41,289 nt of DNA from Cyanobacteriota bacterium (lineage in GTDB: Bacteria; Cyanobacteriota; Cyanobacteriia; Pseudanabaenales; Pseudanabaenaceae). The notes under the pieces were generated by a model. It was not told the DNA's origin and did not search any database. It was given only the letters and a program-made list of their open reading frames with translations. Below are positions 26,829 through 36,782 of this stretch, piece after piece. Made by a program: the position numbers and the translations under genes. Each line of letters opens with the position of its first letter. Position 1 is the first letter of the stretch. The stretch lies in NCBI GenBank assembly GCA_025356295.1, contig JANXUJ010000035.1, positions 1-41,289 on the forward strand, in the 5' to 3' direction.

Positions 26829-28205
26829 CTATGAGCATAGTCTCTCTGGCAGACAATCTTGACGCAATAAATCCTCACGAGTTTCCCGTTTGATGATCAA
26901 ACTCGATGCACCACCTTCCACAAGCACTGCCGCAGGCTTAGGCAAACGATTGTAATTGGAAGCCATGCTGTAATTGTATGCGCCTGTTCCAAATACAACT
27001 AAAATATCGCCAGGATTAGTGGTGGGTAGCTGAATATCTTTAATCAAAATATCACCCGATTCACAATGCTTTCCTGCGATCGTCACGGTTTGCGACAGCG
27101 CTGCACTCATGTGATTTGCGACTACAGCCCGATATTGCGACTGATAAGTAATTGGACGAGGATTGTCTGACATCCCACCATCAACGGTGATATAGGTGCG
27201 AATATCAGGCACAGTCTTGCTACCACCGATCGTATAGGCAGTCACACAGGTCGAACCAACCAGCGATCGCCCTGGCTCACAAAGTAATTTTGGTAACGGC
27301 AAACCTGCGCCGATAAAGGCTTCGGTTACACCTGCGACCACAGCTTTGATCCAGTCTTCAATACTAGGAGGATCATCAGACTCAACATAGCGAATCCCTA
27401 AACCGCCACCAATATTTAGTTCCGAGAACTGCAATCCATATTTTTCACCCGCAAGCTGGAACCACTGCACCATCACCCCGCCAATATCTTGATGCGGTTG
27501 CAGTTCAAAAATCTGAGAACCGATGTGAGCATGGATGCCAATACAGTTAAGACTGGACGCTGCTAGAAAGGCAAATACTGCTTCGATTTCATTGGGATCA
27601 AAACCGAATTTGCTGTCGATATGTCCTGTCTGGATATATTCATGGGTATGACACTCGATCCCTGGAGTCAAACGCAGCATAATCCGAGGTTTAGATGTTT
27701 GCTCTTGGGCAAGGCGATCTAACGTTTTTAACTCATGCCAATTGTCAACCACAACTGTGCAGCTAGATTCGAGTGCGTAGCTAAGTTCTTCAACCGATTT
27801 ATTATTACCATGAAAATAAATCAAACTTGAGGAGACTCCAGCCCGCAACGCCGTCAAGATTTCACCTGCGGAGACGACATCAATGCCTAAGCCCTCAGAG
27901 CCAACGATCGCACAAACCGCTAGACAACTCCAAGCCTTAGAAGCATACAAAACCTGTGATGTTCCTTGATAGTGCTGCTTCAAAGCATCACGATATTGTT
28001 GACAAGCCGTTCTCAGACTAACTTCATCCAAAATATAAAGCGGCGAGCCATACTGCTCTACCAATTCCACCACATCGCAACCACCAATTTCTAGGCGATC
28101 GCGCTGGTTTGTGATCGCGGTCAAAGGTAAAAGTTGTTGATTTGGAGATAATCTATCCAAGCTAGAAATGGTCTCTTGTCGAAGACCTGATAAAACAGTA
28201 GTCAT
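26829..28205 (-). CDS. lysA: Diaminopimelate decarboxylase
   Basis: 458 residues. Fold-type III PLP enzyme: the Schiff-base lysine lies in VLYASKAWS, HIGSQ stands at the phosphate-binding/substrate region, GGGLGIRY binds the PLP phosphate, and CEPGRSL and CESGD supply active-site residues. The YASKAW form replaces the commoner YAxKAN, as in other cyanobacterial members. It converts meso-diaminopimelate to L-lysine and CO2. It is first in the lysA-cdaA-uppS series and probably shares its promoter with them. Confidence 0.96.
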   Translation of the reverse strand: MTTVLSGLRQETISSLDRLSPNQQLLPLTAITNQRDRLEIGGCDVVELVEQYGSPLYILDEVSLRTACQQYRDALKQHYQGTSQVLYASKAWSCLAVCAIVGSEGLGIDVVSAGEILTALRAGVSSSLIYFHGNNKSVEELSYALESSCTVVVDNWHELKTLDRLAQEQTSKPRIMLRLTPGIECHTHEYIQTGHIDSKFGFDPNEIEAVFAFLAASSLNCIGIHAHIGSQIFELQPHQDIGGVMVQWFQLAGEKYGLQFSELNIGGGLGIRYVESDDPPSIEDWIKAVVAGVTEAFIGAGLPLPKLLCEPGRSLVGSTCVTAYTIGGSKTVPDIRTYITVDGGMSDNPRPITYQSQYRAVVANHMSAALSQTVTIAGKHCESGDILIKDIQLPTTNPGDILVVFGTGAYNYSMASNYNRLPKPAAVLVEGGASSLIIKRETREDLLRQDCLPERLCS

Positions 28206-28263
28206 GAAATACCAATAATTTTTTGTAAAACTTTCTTAAATCTATTATAAAAAAATTTGGCTT

Positions 28264-28785
28264 TTAGCTATCTATTTTTTGGAGATTTAGCGATCGCTGC
28301 AATTCCTCAATTTCGTCTTTGTGAGCGCGGACTTTAAGTTTTGCATCTGGCAAAAGCTGCAAACTAACCTTACGCTCACGCGGGACACCGCGCCAATAAA
28401 ATATGCCAGCGATCGGCGATATCGCTAAAGACCATAGCCAGATATTCTCTAAATCAGGAATTAAAGTACCTAATACAATCCCTAGGCAGACCAAACCAAT
28501 TGCCGCTAGTGTAGTCATAAATACTGCTAAAAATAAGCTAGGCTTGATCTGCCCTAGCAAAACTGCAACATCACGATTTGGATCAATCTCCACTACTTTA
28601 TAAGTTCTTTGTTTAAAATAATCGCGGACTTGCATCAATAGGCGATCGTCTGTGAGTTCACCCGCAGCAAAGAGCGCATCAGTTGTCCGATCTCTAATCG
28701 AGCCACGCAAAAAAGAAATTAACCCTACAAATAACAGGATTGTTAAGACTAGGGTAGAGTATATTGTCGGAATTGTTACAGGCAT
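28264..28785 (-). CDS. Cofactor assembly of complex C subunit B (CCB2/CCB4-like)
   Basis: 173 residues. One N-terminal membrane segment (STLVLTILLFVGLISFLRGS), a soluble stretch with DYFKQRTYKVVEIDPNRDVAVLLGQIKPS, then two close membrane segments (LFLAVFMTTLAAIGLVCLGI and LWSLAISPIAGIFYWRG). This pattern and the text match the cyanobacterial homologues of the plastid CCB2/CCB4 proteins. Those attach heme ci covalently to cytochrome b6 on the stromal (cytoplasmic) side. It is on the same strand as lysA, 58 bases upstream of it. Confidence 0.82.
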   Translation of the reverse strand: MPVTIPTIYSTLVLTILLFVGLISFLRGSIRDRTTDALFAAGELTDDRLLMQVRDYFKQRTYKVVEIDPNRDVAVLLGQIKPSLFLAVFMTTLAAIGLVCLGIVLGTLIPDLENIWLWSLAISPIAGIFYWRGVPRERKVSLQLLPDAKLKVRAHKDEIEELQRSLNLQKIDS

Positions 28786-28901
28786 TTAGGCAGAAACTCT
28801 ATAAGTTTGGGGTAAAATCTGTTTAGTTAATCATTATAAATTGCAGTACTAAAAAATTACTAATTGAATGACGACTAGAACTACTTGGGTAAAATACAAC
28901 G

Positions 28902-31118
28902 ATGACTACTGAATATCCTAAGGCTACTTATGTGGGCAAGTATGTCGATGATTCGTTTAAACTTGCCAAGTTTTTCCGAGTATTGCGTAAACGTTGGTTT
29001 ACGATCGCCGCTGTATCGGCAACTGTATTTGCATCAGTTACTTACTATACATTCACCCGAACTCCACAATATCGCTCAACCTCTTCGCTCCTAATCAACA
29101 ACTCTACGATCGCGGTATCTGACATCCAAGTTCCGGGTTTGCCAGGGAGTTCGCTGATTAACCTCGGCACAGAAGTTGGTATTCTCAGAAGTCGTTCTCT
29201 AATCGAGGTTGCGGTTTCTAAAATGAAGCAATCTCCTGCAACCAGTGTGTATAGTGTTGACGCTGGCATGATCATGAGTGGGTTGGAAATACGCCCTGAA
29301 AAAGATGCTCTGATTTTACGTCTAACTTATACAGATAGCGATCCGAAACGAGCGCGCGAAGTTCTTAATGCTTTATCCGAAACCTACGTTGAATATAGTT
29401 TAAAAGATCGTCGTACTAAGTCCAGTACTGCGATTAAGTTCATTCAAGGCAAGCTCCCTCAAATCAAGCAGCAACTAGACAAATCTGCTTTAGCGGTCAC
29501 TCAATTTCGGAAAACTTACAATATCGTTGATCCTGAGACATATGCCGCTTCGGTCTATAAGATGCGCGAAGCCTTAGAAGTGCAGGCTCAAGACTTGCAA
29601 ATCAAAATTGCTCAAGTCCAACAGCAATATGAATCGCTCAGTCGTCAAGTCGGCAAATCTCCAGAAGCAGCGATCGGCGGTGCAATTTTACAACAAGACG
29701 TCCCGTACCAATCTTTAGTTAAACAGTTTCAAGAAGTTGAGACTAATTATTTCTTAGAACGCACTAGATTTCGGGAAGATCATCCTAATGTCCTCGCGCT
29801 TAAAGATCGCCGCGATGAACTCTACAGGTTGCTCGAAACTCGCGCTCAATCAGTGGTCGGCGTTAAAGGCAGTACCTCAAATATCACTAACGAACCAAAT
29901 AGTCCAATTCAACAAACCCTAGCAACTCAGTTATTTGAATCCCAAACAACTCTTGCCGTCAGTCAAGCCCAGCTAGGGAGTATCAGAAGTGCTCAGGCTG
30001 AAGTCTCTAGCGCCTTTTCTAAAATCCCCCAGATTCAACAAAGGTATGTGGAAATTCAGAGGCAACTTGCTCTCGACACCACAACTTACAATAAACTAAC
30101 TGAAAAATTAGAAGAACTGAGAATATCGGAGGCGCAAGAGATTTCATCATGGAAGGTTTTAGAGCCGCCTCTGATTCCAACTAGACCTTCCTCGCCAGAT
30201 ATCGAGAGAAGTTTGATCACGGGAGCGATCGCTGGTTTAGGTCTAGGAGTCTTGCTTGCCCTACTACTAAATCGTCTAGATCAGCGTATTCGTGAAGTCG
30301 AGGAAGTTAAAGAGATTATTGATGTTCCCTTACTTGGTTCTATCCCTATAACTGACGTAACGGCTTTAGGTGCAATGGTGAATCAAGGGATTTTGCCAAG
30401 TAGTAGCTATTATGCATTTAGAGAAGCTCTGAGTTCACTGGCTTTGAACTTGCGTTATTTAGGGGCTGACAACATGATGAAAGTGATTGCTTTCACTTCG
30501 TCAGTTCCATCTGAGGGCAAGAGTACATTGACATACAACCTTGCCACGATTTTAGCGGCGCTTGGTCATCGGGTGCTTTTAGTCGATGCGGATATGCGGA
30601 AGCCGACTATTCATAAATTAGCGAAGCTAACTAATAAGTCTGGGTTGTCTACGGCTCTAGCGACTCCTAGTCCGTGGCAAGACTTGATCCAAGCGGCTGA
30701 TGACAAGGGTAATTTACACATTTTAACATCAGGTTCGATTCCGCCGAATCCGATGTTATTGCTAGAGTCGGCAAAGATGACGGCTCTATTACAAGAATGG
30801 CGTAAAGAATATGACTATGTATTAGTCGATACTCCACCTGTTATTGGTATAACTGACGCACAATGCTTGACTTCTAAGGTTGATACATTTATTTTAGTGG
30901 CGGCGATTAATCGTTCTACTCGAAATGGAATTTCGCGTGCTTTAGAAGTCTTATCAGCATCAAGAGCTAATGTATCTGGTATTTTAATTAATATGATTGG
31001 TTCTTCTGATAGTGAATATCACTATGGATATTACGATCAGTACTATCTCAATCCGACAGGAACTGAGGACGAAGAAGCTGATTCTCAAATTGCGGCGATC
31101 GAAAGTTCTAAATCATAA
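28902..31118 (+). CDS. Polysaccharide biosynthesis tyrosine autokinase (Wzc/BY-kinase)
   Basis: 738 residues. A cytoplasmic N-terminus, TM1 (~32-50) and a Wzz chain-length domain are followed by a long periplasmic coiled coil (~170-400) with a GNVR-like region before TM2 (~437-457). The C-terminal BY-kinase domain has Walker A SVPSEGKST (Lys540), Walker A' LLVDADMRKP and Walker B YVLVDTPPV. A tyrosine-rich tail follows: six Tyr in YHYGYYDQYY (~706-715), the usual autophosphorylation cluster. The protein controls chain length and export of exopolysaccharide or capsule with a Wza-type pore. No wza, wzx or glycosyltransferase gene lies in this window. Confidence 0.94.
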   Translation: MTTEYPKATYVGKYVDDSFKLAKFFRVLRKRWFTIAAVSATVFASVTYYTFTRTPQYRSTSSLLINNSTIAVSDIQVPGLPGSSLINLGTEVGILRSRSLIEVAVSKMKQSPATSVYSVDAGMIMSGLEIRPEKDALILRLTYTDSDPKRAREVLNALSETYVEYSLKDRRTKSSTAIKFIQGKLPQIKQQLDKSALAVTQFRKTYNIVDPETYAASVYKMREALEVQAQDLQIKIAQVQQQYESLSRQVGKSPEAAIGGAILQQDVPYQSLVKQFQEVETNYFLERTRFREDHPNVLALKDRRDELYRLLETRAQSVVGVKGSTSNITNEPNSPIQQTLATQLFESQTTLAVSQAQLGSIRSAQAEVSSAFSKIPQIQQRYVEIQRQLALDTTTYNKLTEKLEELRISEAQEISSWKVLEPPLIPTRPSSPDIERSLITGAIAGLGLGVLLALLLNRLDQRIREVEEVKEIIDVPLLGSIPITDVTALGAMVNQGILPSSSYYAFREALSSLALNLRYLGADNMMKVIAFTSSVPSEGKSTLTYNLATILAALGHRVLLVDADMRKPTIHKLAKLTNKSGLSTALATPSPWQDLIQAADDKGNLHILTSGSIPPNPMLLLESAKMTALLQEWRKEYDYVLVDTPPVIGITDAQCLTSKVDTFILVAAINRSTRNGISRALEVLSASRANVSGILINMIGSSDSEYHYGYYDQYYLNPTGTEDEEADSQIAAIESSKS

Positions 31119-31126
31119 ACCTTCAT

Positions 31127-31181
31127 CTAAGACCAAGACAAGTATCTAGCCCAAAGGGCTAGATACTTGTCTTGGTCTTAG
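31127..31181. terminator. 26-bp perfect bidirectional hairpin between the autokinase gene and cobO
   Basis: Arms 31127-31152 and 31156-31181 are perfectly complementary with a 3-base AAA loop. It begins 8 bases after the autokinase stop and runs over the stop codon of the convergent cobO gene. There is no long T-run, but the stem is very stable. It is the longest perfect hairpin I found in the window. Confidence 0.8.
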
Positions 31182-32323
31182 AAATCTACGCCGCGTTTGA
31201 GGTCTACGCCCTTTTCGGCATAGTGTTTATGACAGACCATTTCTGAGTGAACAGAAGCAAGGTCAAAATAGGCTGGTTGGTTAAAGCAACGTCCTGTGAT
31301 GATGATTTCAGTGTCGCGAGATTTTTTGAGTAGAGCTTGACAGATTGGCTCTACTGCGAGCAAATCTAAATCAACAGTGGGATTTAGTTCATCAAGGATA
31401 ATTGTTTTATAAAGTCCTGATGCGATCGCGGCTTGAGCAATTTCCCAACCGCGCTGAGCTTCAATGCAGTCCATTTCTTGTTGTTGACCGCGCCAGACGA
31501 TGGCATCACGACCACAACGCTGGTGATCGATCACATGAGGATAAGCGCGTTTTAGCGCGGCGATCGCGGCATCTTCGGTATAGCCTGCACCACCTTTGAG
31601 CCATTGCATGATCAAAACTCGATGGGATAAATCTCGACTGATTCCTGTACCAATCGCTTTAAGCGATCGCCCCAATGCCGAAGTACTTTTACCCTTGCCA
31701 GCGCCTGTATAAATCTCGATTCCAGTAACATCATATTTTTCGGCATGAGCATCATCGTGCGATCGCATTTCTGAATGCAAGTCCGCAATCCCAATCAGCG
31801 ACTGTGGTGCGCCGCGTCCTGTGCAGATCACTTCCAGATGTGCCGATTTGTTTTTTAAGTCTTTGACAATCCGATCGGCAGGAATTAATCCTAGATCCAG
31901 CACAGGATTGATTTCGTCTAAAACAATCACCGAATAAAGCCCTGAAGCCATCGCCCCTTTGGCGATCGCCCAACCGCGCTCAGCTTCTTGGCGATCAAAT
32001 GGAGTGACATGTTCCGCATCAAAAAATTCAGCCCGACCAGTCCGCACATGATCGATTAGATGTGGAAATCCCTGCTGTAAAGCTGAAATTGCAGCATCTT
32101 CAGCATATTCACGCTCCGCCCCTTTGAGAAATCGCAATAACAAAATCCGCGTACCCACAGGCGATGTGTCAGACATTCCTAAACCAAGCGATCGCAATAC
32201 TACACCCAGCGCCGCCTGTGATTTACCTTTACCAGTTCCGTCATAAACATGGATTTGTCCGATCTCACGTTCGGGACGAACCTGTGCGGTCATGATGCCA
32301 ATCGCTGCCATGTTTTTATCCAA
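31178..32323 (-). CDS. cobO: Cob(I)yrinic acid a,c-diamide adenosyltransferase, tandem-duplicated
   Basis: 381 residues, about twice the usual length of CobO/BtuR (~200). Both halves are complete. The first has P-loop GTGKGKS (29-35), RFLKGAEREYAEDAA, VIVLDEINPVLDLGL and ICTGRG; the second has P-loop GAGKGKS (207-213), QWLKGGAGYTEDAA, TIILDELNPTVDLDL and IITGRC. So it is an internal duplication, not a fusion of different enzymes. The family transfers adenosyl from ATP to the corrin cobalt in B12 synthesis or salvage. The start may be Met 32323 or Met 32311; no clear Shine-Dalgarno decides. No other cob genes are near. Confidence 0.9.
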   Translation of the reverse strand: MDKNMAAIGIMTAQVRPEREIGQIHVYDGTGKGKSQAALGVVLRSLGLGMSDTSPVGTRILLLRFLKGAEREYAEDAAISALQQGFPHLIDHVRTGRAEFFDAEHVTPFDRQEAERGWAIAKGAMASGLYSVIVLDEINPVLDLGLIPADRIVKDLKNKSAHLEVICTGRGAPQSLIGIADLHSEMRSHDDAHAEKYDVTGIEIYTGAGKGKSTSALGRSLKAIGTGISRDLSHRVLIMQWLKGGAGYTEDAAIAALKRAYPHVIDHQRCGRDAIVWRGQQQEMDCIEAQRGWEIAQAAIASGLYKTIILDELNPTVDLDLLAVEPICQALLKKSRDTEIIITGRCFNQPAYFDLASVHSEMVCHKHYAEKGVDLKRGVDF

Positions 32324-32353
32324 TCTCGTTTATAGTGATTATATCGAAAAATA

Positions 32354-32390
32354 AAAGCTAGAGACAACACTTTGCGCCGTCTCTAGCTTT
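32354..32390. repeat. 12-bp inverted repeat in the cobO-secreted protein divergent region
   Basis: AAAGCTAGAGAC pairs perfectly with 32379-32390 around a 13-base loop. It sits between divergent genes, so it is not an ordinary terminator; it may be a leader structure or an operator. Confidence 0.5.
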
Positions 32391-32428
32391 CGCTAAAATC
32401 TGCATCTTAAAAGCAATATATTTGGCTC

Positions 32429-32935
32429 ATGAGAAAATTTTCAACGCGATCGCTATTCACCCTTGCAGTTATTGCAACTGCCATATTTGCTGTGGTTAGC
32501 CCCACGCGATCGCAGCCTGATCCTAGCAAAAAAGCCAGCGTGGTGAAAATGTTTGAAGATATCGCGATCGCGCCAAACTTTACACCGAAGGCGATCGAAT
32601 TACGCGGTATCAGTGGTGGTGGAGTCGAAACTCAAAAGACATCTGGGCGCAAAGTTACGGAAACAGGGGAATGTATCGGCTTTATTGACGCAGCCCCCGA
32701 CCACAAAATTACGCTCACCAAAGCATTTCCCTATCTCAAACTGCAAGTTAAAAGCTCTGGCGATACGGTTTTACTATTGCGCGGTCCTGGGGGAGTTTGG
32801 TGTAGTGATGATGTGAGCGATCGCAATCCAGAGATTAGCGGCGACTGGCAACAGGGAACTTATGAAGTATGGGTCGGTTCCTATGAAAAAAATGCTTCTT
32901 TCCCTTATTTATTACAAGTCACTGAAAATCCTTAA
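32429..32935 (+). CDS. Conserved cyanobacterial secreted protein of unknown function
   Basis: 168 residues. A signal peptide (KFSTRSLFTLAVIATAIFAVV, cut near SPTRSQ) precedes one beta-rich domain. Text such as IELRGISGGGVET, GECIGFIDAAPDHKITL, LLLRGPGGVWCSDD and GTYEVWVGSYEK matches a family widespread in cyanobacteria. The fold may resemble the pre-peptidase C-terminal (PPC) beta-sandwich: paired cysteines in ECIGF and VWCSDD could form a disulfide, and DDVSD could bind calcium. I know of no assigned function. Confidence 0.75.
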   Translation: MRKFSTRSLFTLAVIATAIFAVVSPTRSQPDPSKKASVVKMFEDIAIAPNFTPKAIELRGISGGGVETQKTSGRKVTETGECIGFIDAAPDHKITLTKAFPYLKLQVKSSGDTVLLLRGPGGVWCSDDVSDRNPEISGDWQQGTYEVWVGSYEKNASFPYLLQVTENP

Positions 32936-32959
32936 CCAAATTTATCTAACTAAATTTGC

Positions 32960-33589
32960 CTAACCAAACTCAATCGGACAATCTAGAGTCTGGCGACTAT
33001 TATTTTTGGTGAACGGATGAGTACCACTAGCGATCGCGCAAAGATATACCCGAGTGCGATCGTCCAAATTCCGAACACCTGTAAACTCTGTATCGGCACA
33101 AGTTTGCAAATTTTGTAAAACTGCTCCACGCAAATTTGTACCACGCAAATTAGAGCCTTTCATAGTCGCACCTGTAAAATTTGCTTCAATCAAATTTGCG
33201 CCGCTAAAATTAGTAACACTAAGATTGGAACGAATAAATTTGCTGTTAGAAGAATTTGACCAAGTTAAATTTGACCAACTTAAGTCAGCATCAGAAAAAT
33301 TTACACCTCTTAAAACCGCACCTCTAAGATTTGTCTCAATCAAATTAGCACCTGTCAGGTTTGCGTCAATTAAATTAGCACTACTCAAATCCGCTTTGCT
33401 CAAAGTAGCTCCACGCAGGTCAATACCAATTAAATTAACGCTGCGTAACTGAGCGTTACTAAGGTCTACATTAGAAAAATTGCGTTGTCCCTGTCCGTAT
33501 AGTTCTAACAATTGAGCGACTTCCAAGGTGGTTACTCCTACAAATACTATTGCGAATATTATGAAATTATTGTGCTGACAAAATTCCAC
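32960..33589 (-). CDS. Pentapeptide-repeat protein
   Basis: 209 residues. A hydrophobic N-terminal segment (NNFIIFAIVFVGVTTL) may be a membrane anchor or uncleaved signal. From ~38 to ~165 the protein is built of A(D/N)LxX pentapeptides (for example ADLSSANLIDANLTGANL), which form a right-handed quadrilateral beta-helix. A tail with two cysteines follows (QTCADTEF, VYLCAIAS). Cyanobacteria encode many such proteins; nearly all lack known function, and some are in the thylakoid lumen or periplasm. Confidence 0.85.
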   Translation of the reverse strand: MEFCQHNNFIIFAIVFVGVTTLEVAQLLELYGQGQRNFSNVDLSNAQLRSVNLIGIDLRGATLSKADLSSANLIDANLTGANLIETNLRGAVLRGVNFSDADLSWSNLTWSNSSNSKFIRSNLSVTNFSGANLIEANFTGATMKGSNLRGTNLRGAVLQNLQTCADTEFTGVRNLDDRTRVYLCAIASGTHPFTKNNSRQTLDCPIEFG

Positions 33590-33742
33590 AAAGCTTTTAA
33601 ATTATGTTTTTAAATTATTTTCAGGTTTTAGGCTCGGTGTATAAGTTTAACTCATTTTTAGCCCTTGTTTTGAGCGATAGGCTATAAACTATAAGCTAAA
33701 CATAAACTTCAACGAAGCTACATAATTCTTTAAACAACCGCT

Positions 33743-36460
33743 ATGAGTACGACCGAACTTCCCAAACAGTATAATCCTCTCGAATCTGAAGCCAAATGGC
33801 AAAAATATTGGGAGGAGAGTGGCGTATTTGTAGCAGACAGCCAAAGTGATAAAGAGCCTTATTGCATCATGATTCCACCGCCCAATGTCACGGGTAGTCT
33901 CCACATGGGTCATGCTTTTCAAGAGGTACTGATTGATATTCTGATTCGTTATCATCGGATGCGTGGATTTAATACGCTCTGGCTTCCTGGGACTGATCAC
34001 GCAAGTATCGCGGTGCAGACTATTCTCGATAAACAAATTAAAGCTGAAGGCAAAATCAATCAAGAAATTGGACGAGACAACTTTCTAGAGCGAGCGTGGA
34101 AATGGAAATCTGAATCGGGTGGGACGATTGTCTCGCAGTTACGCCGCTTAGGCGTGTCGGCTGACTGGACAAGAGAACGCTTTACGATGGATGAAGGATT
34201 ATCTAATTCTGTTATTGAAGCTTTCGTCAAGCTTTACGAAGCGGGCTTAATTTATCGTGGCGAATATCTAGTTAACTGGTGTCCTGCCTCACAATCAGCT
34301 GTCTCTGACTTAGAAGTTGACAGCAAGGAAGTGAATGGATATCTCTGGCATTTTCGTTATCCATTAGCCGATGGTAGTGGTCATCTAGTTGTCGCTACTA
34401 CTCGCCCAGAGACGATGTTAGGCGATACTGCGGTTGCGGTTAATCCTGAAGACGATCGCTATAAGCATCTGATTGGCAAGACGATCATGTTACCAATTAT
34501 GAATCGTGAGATTCCAATAGTTGCCGATCAATATGTTGACAAAGAATTTGGAAGTGGTTGTGTAAAAATCACGCCTGCCCACGATCCTAATGACTTTGAA
34601 ATGGGGAAACGCCATAGTCTTCCATTAATTAACATTCTTAATAAAGATGGCTCAATCAATGAGAATGGTGGTGAATTTCAAGGGCAAGATCGCTTTGTGG
34701 CAAGAAAAAATGTGATCGCCAAGCTCGATCAAATGGACTTGCTCGAAAAAATCGAAGACTACACTCACAGCGTTCCTTATTCTGAACGCGGTAAAGTTCC
34801 AGTTGAGCCATTACTGTCGATTCAATGGTTTGTAAATATCAAGCCTCTGTCTGATTTTGCTCTAGAGCAGTTTGATAAACAGAATTCACCGACATTTGTT
34901 CCCGATCGCTGGGGACGGGTTTATCGTGATTGGCTAATTCGTCTCAAAGACTGGTGCATCTCGCGTCAACTGTGGTGGGGACATCAGATTCCTGCTTGGT
35001 ATGCACCTGATGGCACTATCTTTGTCGCGCGTACAGAAGCAGAAGCTTATGTGCAAGCTCAAGCAAAATTTGGTGAAGATATCACCCTAGCGCGCGATCC
35101 TGATGTTCTGGATACATGGTTTTCGTCAGGGCTTTGGCCGTTTTCGACTTTGGGATGGCCTGAGACAACTCCAGACTTTGAGACTTTTTATCCGACCAGT
35201 GTGCTGGTGACGGGTTTTGACATTATCTTCTTCTGGGTGGCGAGAATGACGATGATGGCGGGTTATTTCACTGGGAAAATGCCTTTCCATACGGTCTACA
35301 TTCATGGACTAGTGCGCGATGAAAATAATCAGAAGATGTCGAAATCAAAAAACAATGGCATCGATCCATTGATTCTGATTAATAAGTATGGTGTTGATGC
35401 GTTGCGCTATTCGCTAGTTAAAGAAGTGACTGGTGCGGGGCAAGATATTCGTCTTGATTACAATCGCAAAACTGATGAGTCCTCAACTGTGGAGACAGCG
35501 AGAAACTTTGCGAATAAGCTCTGGAATGCTTCGCGATTTGTAATGCTTAACCTCAATTTGAATCGCCGCGAAGTCACGACTCAAATTGAGAATTTGGAAC
35601 TTGCCGATCGCTGGATTTTGTCGCGTTATTATCAGACCGTTTTGCAGGTTCGTGAACAGCTTGACTGCTATGGCATGGGCGAAGCCACCAAGTGCTTGTA
35701 TGAGTTATTTTGGGGTGATTTCTGCGATTGGTACATCGAACTTGTCAAGTCCCGTTTACAGGAAGATGCTGACCCAACTTCCCGCGCAACTGTGCAGCAA
35801 ACTCTTACTTTTGTATTAGATGGAATCTTGCGGTTATTACATCCATTTATGCCCCATGTCACCGAAGAGATTTGGCAGTTGCTCACCTATGGCACGAGTG
35901 AGCCATCCAGCGATCGCCCTGTTCTCGCCATTCAACTCTATCCCGAAATCGATACTACCTATATTAAAGAGGATATAGAAGAGCAGTTTAGTCTCTTGAT
36001 TGGCACAATCCGCACGATTCGCAATCTTCGCGCGGAAGCAGAAATCAAACCGAGTGTAAAAATTCAAGTAATCTTGCAGTCAGACAGCGATCGCGAACGG
36101 ACTCTGCTCGAAGCTGGACAGAGCTATATCCTTGATATGGCAAGGGTTGAAGACTTAACGATCGCCGCCTCGGTGGATGAGTCAAAAACCGAAGAAGCGA
36201 TCGCTGGTGTGGTCGGTACGGTTCAAGTGATTGTTTCTCTAGTTGGCGTTGTTGATATTGGTCAACTAATGACAAAGCTAGAGCGCAATCTGAAAAAATT
36301 AGAAGGTGCGATCGCTTCAACTCAAGCCCGCTTAAGCAATGAAGGCTATGTCAAAAAAGCCCCCCCTGAAGTTGTAGAAGTCGCTCGTGCTGAGTTAGAA
36401 GAATCTCTCAAGCAACAAGAGATTCTCAAAGCGCGTCTCGCCCAGTTACAAGGCAAGTAG
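33743..36460 (+). CDS. valS: Valyl-tRNA synthetase
   Basis: 905 residues. Class I catalytic signatures: the HIGH-type motif HMGH at 54-57 in [14 protein letters not shown], and KMSKS at ~531-535. Between them lies the CP1 editing domain ([17 protein letters not shown]). [18 protein letters not shown] and the anticodon-binding helical domain follow. The last ~70 residues form the coiled-coil arm typical of ValRS ([20 protein letters not shown]). It charges tRNA-Val in the cytoplasm. The gene stands alone with a hairpin terminator after it. Confidence 0.97.
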   Translation: MSTTELPKQYNPLESEAKWQKYWEESGVFVADSQSDKEPYCIMIPPPNVTGSLHMGHAFQEVLIDILIRYHRMRGFNTLWLPGTDHASIAVQTILDKQIKAEGKINQEIGRDNFLERAWKWKSESGGTIVSQLRRLGVSADWTRERFTMDEGLSNSVIEAFVKLYEAGLIYRGEYLVNWCPASQSAVSDLEVDSKEVNGYLWHFRYPLADGSGHLVVATTRPETMLGDTAVAVNPEDDRYKHLIGKTIMLPIMNREIPIVADQYVDKEFGSGCVKITPAHDPNDFEMGKRHSLPLINILNKDGSINENGGEFQGQDRFVARKNVIAKLDQMDLLEKIEDYTHSVPYSERGKVPVEPLLSIQWFVNIKPLSDFALEQFDKQNSPTFVPDRWGRVYRDWLIRLKDWCISRQLWWGHQIPAWYAPDGTIFVARTEAEAYVQAQAKFGEDITLARDPDVLDTWFSSGLWPFSTLGWPETTPDFETFYPTSVLVTGFDIIFFWVARMTMMAGYFTGKMPFHTVYIHGLVRDENNQKMSKSKNNGIDPLILINKYGVDALRYSLVKEVTGAGQDIRLDYNRKTDESSTVETARNFANKLWNASRFVMLNLNLNRREVTTQIENLELADRWILSRYYQTVLQVREQLDCYGMGEATKCLYELFWGDFCDWYIELVKSRLQEDADPTSRATVQQTLTFVLDGILRLLHPFMPHVTEEIWQLLTYGTSEPSSDRPVLAIQLYPEIDTTYIKEDIEEQFSLLIGTIRTIRNLRAEAEIKPSVKIQVILQSDSDRERTLLEAGQSYILDMARVEDLTIAASVDESKTEEAIAGVVGTVQVIVSLVGVVDIGQLMTKLERNLKKLEGAIASTQARLSNEGYVKKAPPEVVEVARAELEESLKQQEILKARLAQLQGK

Positions 36461-36465
36461 CTAAC

Positions 36466-36510
36466 AAGATATAAAGCGATCGCCTAATAAGAGCGATCGC
36501 TTTATATCTT
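36466..36510 (+). terminator. Hairpin after valS built on two HIP1 sites
   Basis: An 18-bp perfect stem with a 9-base loop begins 6 bases after the valS stop. Each arm contains a GCGATCGC octamer, so the palindromic HIP1 sites supply the GC-rich core. Confidence 0.75.
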
Positions 36511-36782
36511 CTAACTTTAAAGCTTTATGGATTTAGTCACTTTAGCTAAATCGTGCAGCGTATTATCTTAATAGTTTTTGGATAACTAAAACAATGCGTA
36601 AACAGATCAAGATCAACTTTTGGAAGCTTACTCTAATTTCTATGTGGAGAATTATAACGCCACAATCTCATCTAATGAGCGAGCTAATCTCAAACTGCGA
36701 TTTTCTTAAGGGAGTTGAAAGTAATAATATAAATTGGCGATCGCCATATCAGACGATCGCTTAACTACATCTGCTTTTAAAG
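36511..36782. other. Intergenic stretch without a supported gene
   Basis: After the valS hairpin this stretch holds no gene I can support. A 56-codon ATG frame (36594-36764, plus) is open but matches nothing I recognise and has no ribosome binding site. A GGCGATCGCC HIP1 core lies near its end. The region marks the start of the accessory patch. Confidence 0.5.

Noticed and set aside
31178..32323. CobO gene as two genes joined by an assembly error
   Set aside because: The frame is continuous through the joint, the two halves differ in DNA sequence, and no stop or start signal lies between them.
36594..36764. 56-codon ATG frame after valS
   Set aside because: No ribosome binding site, no recognisable similarity, and it contains a HIP1 core; likely chance.
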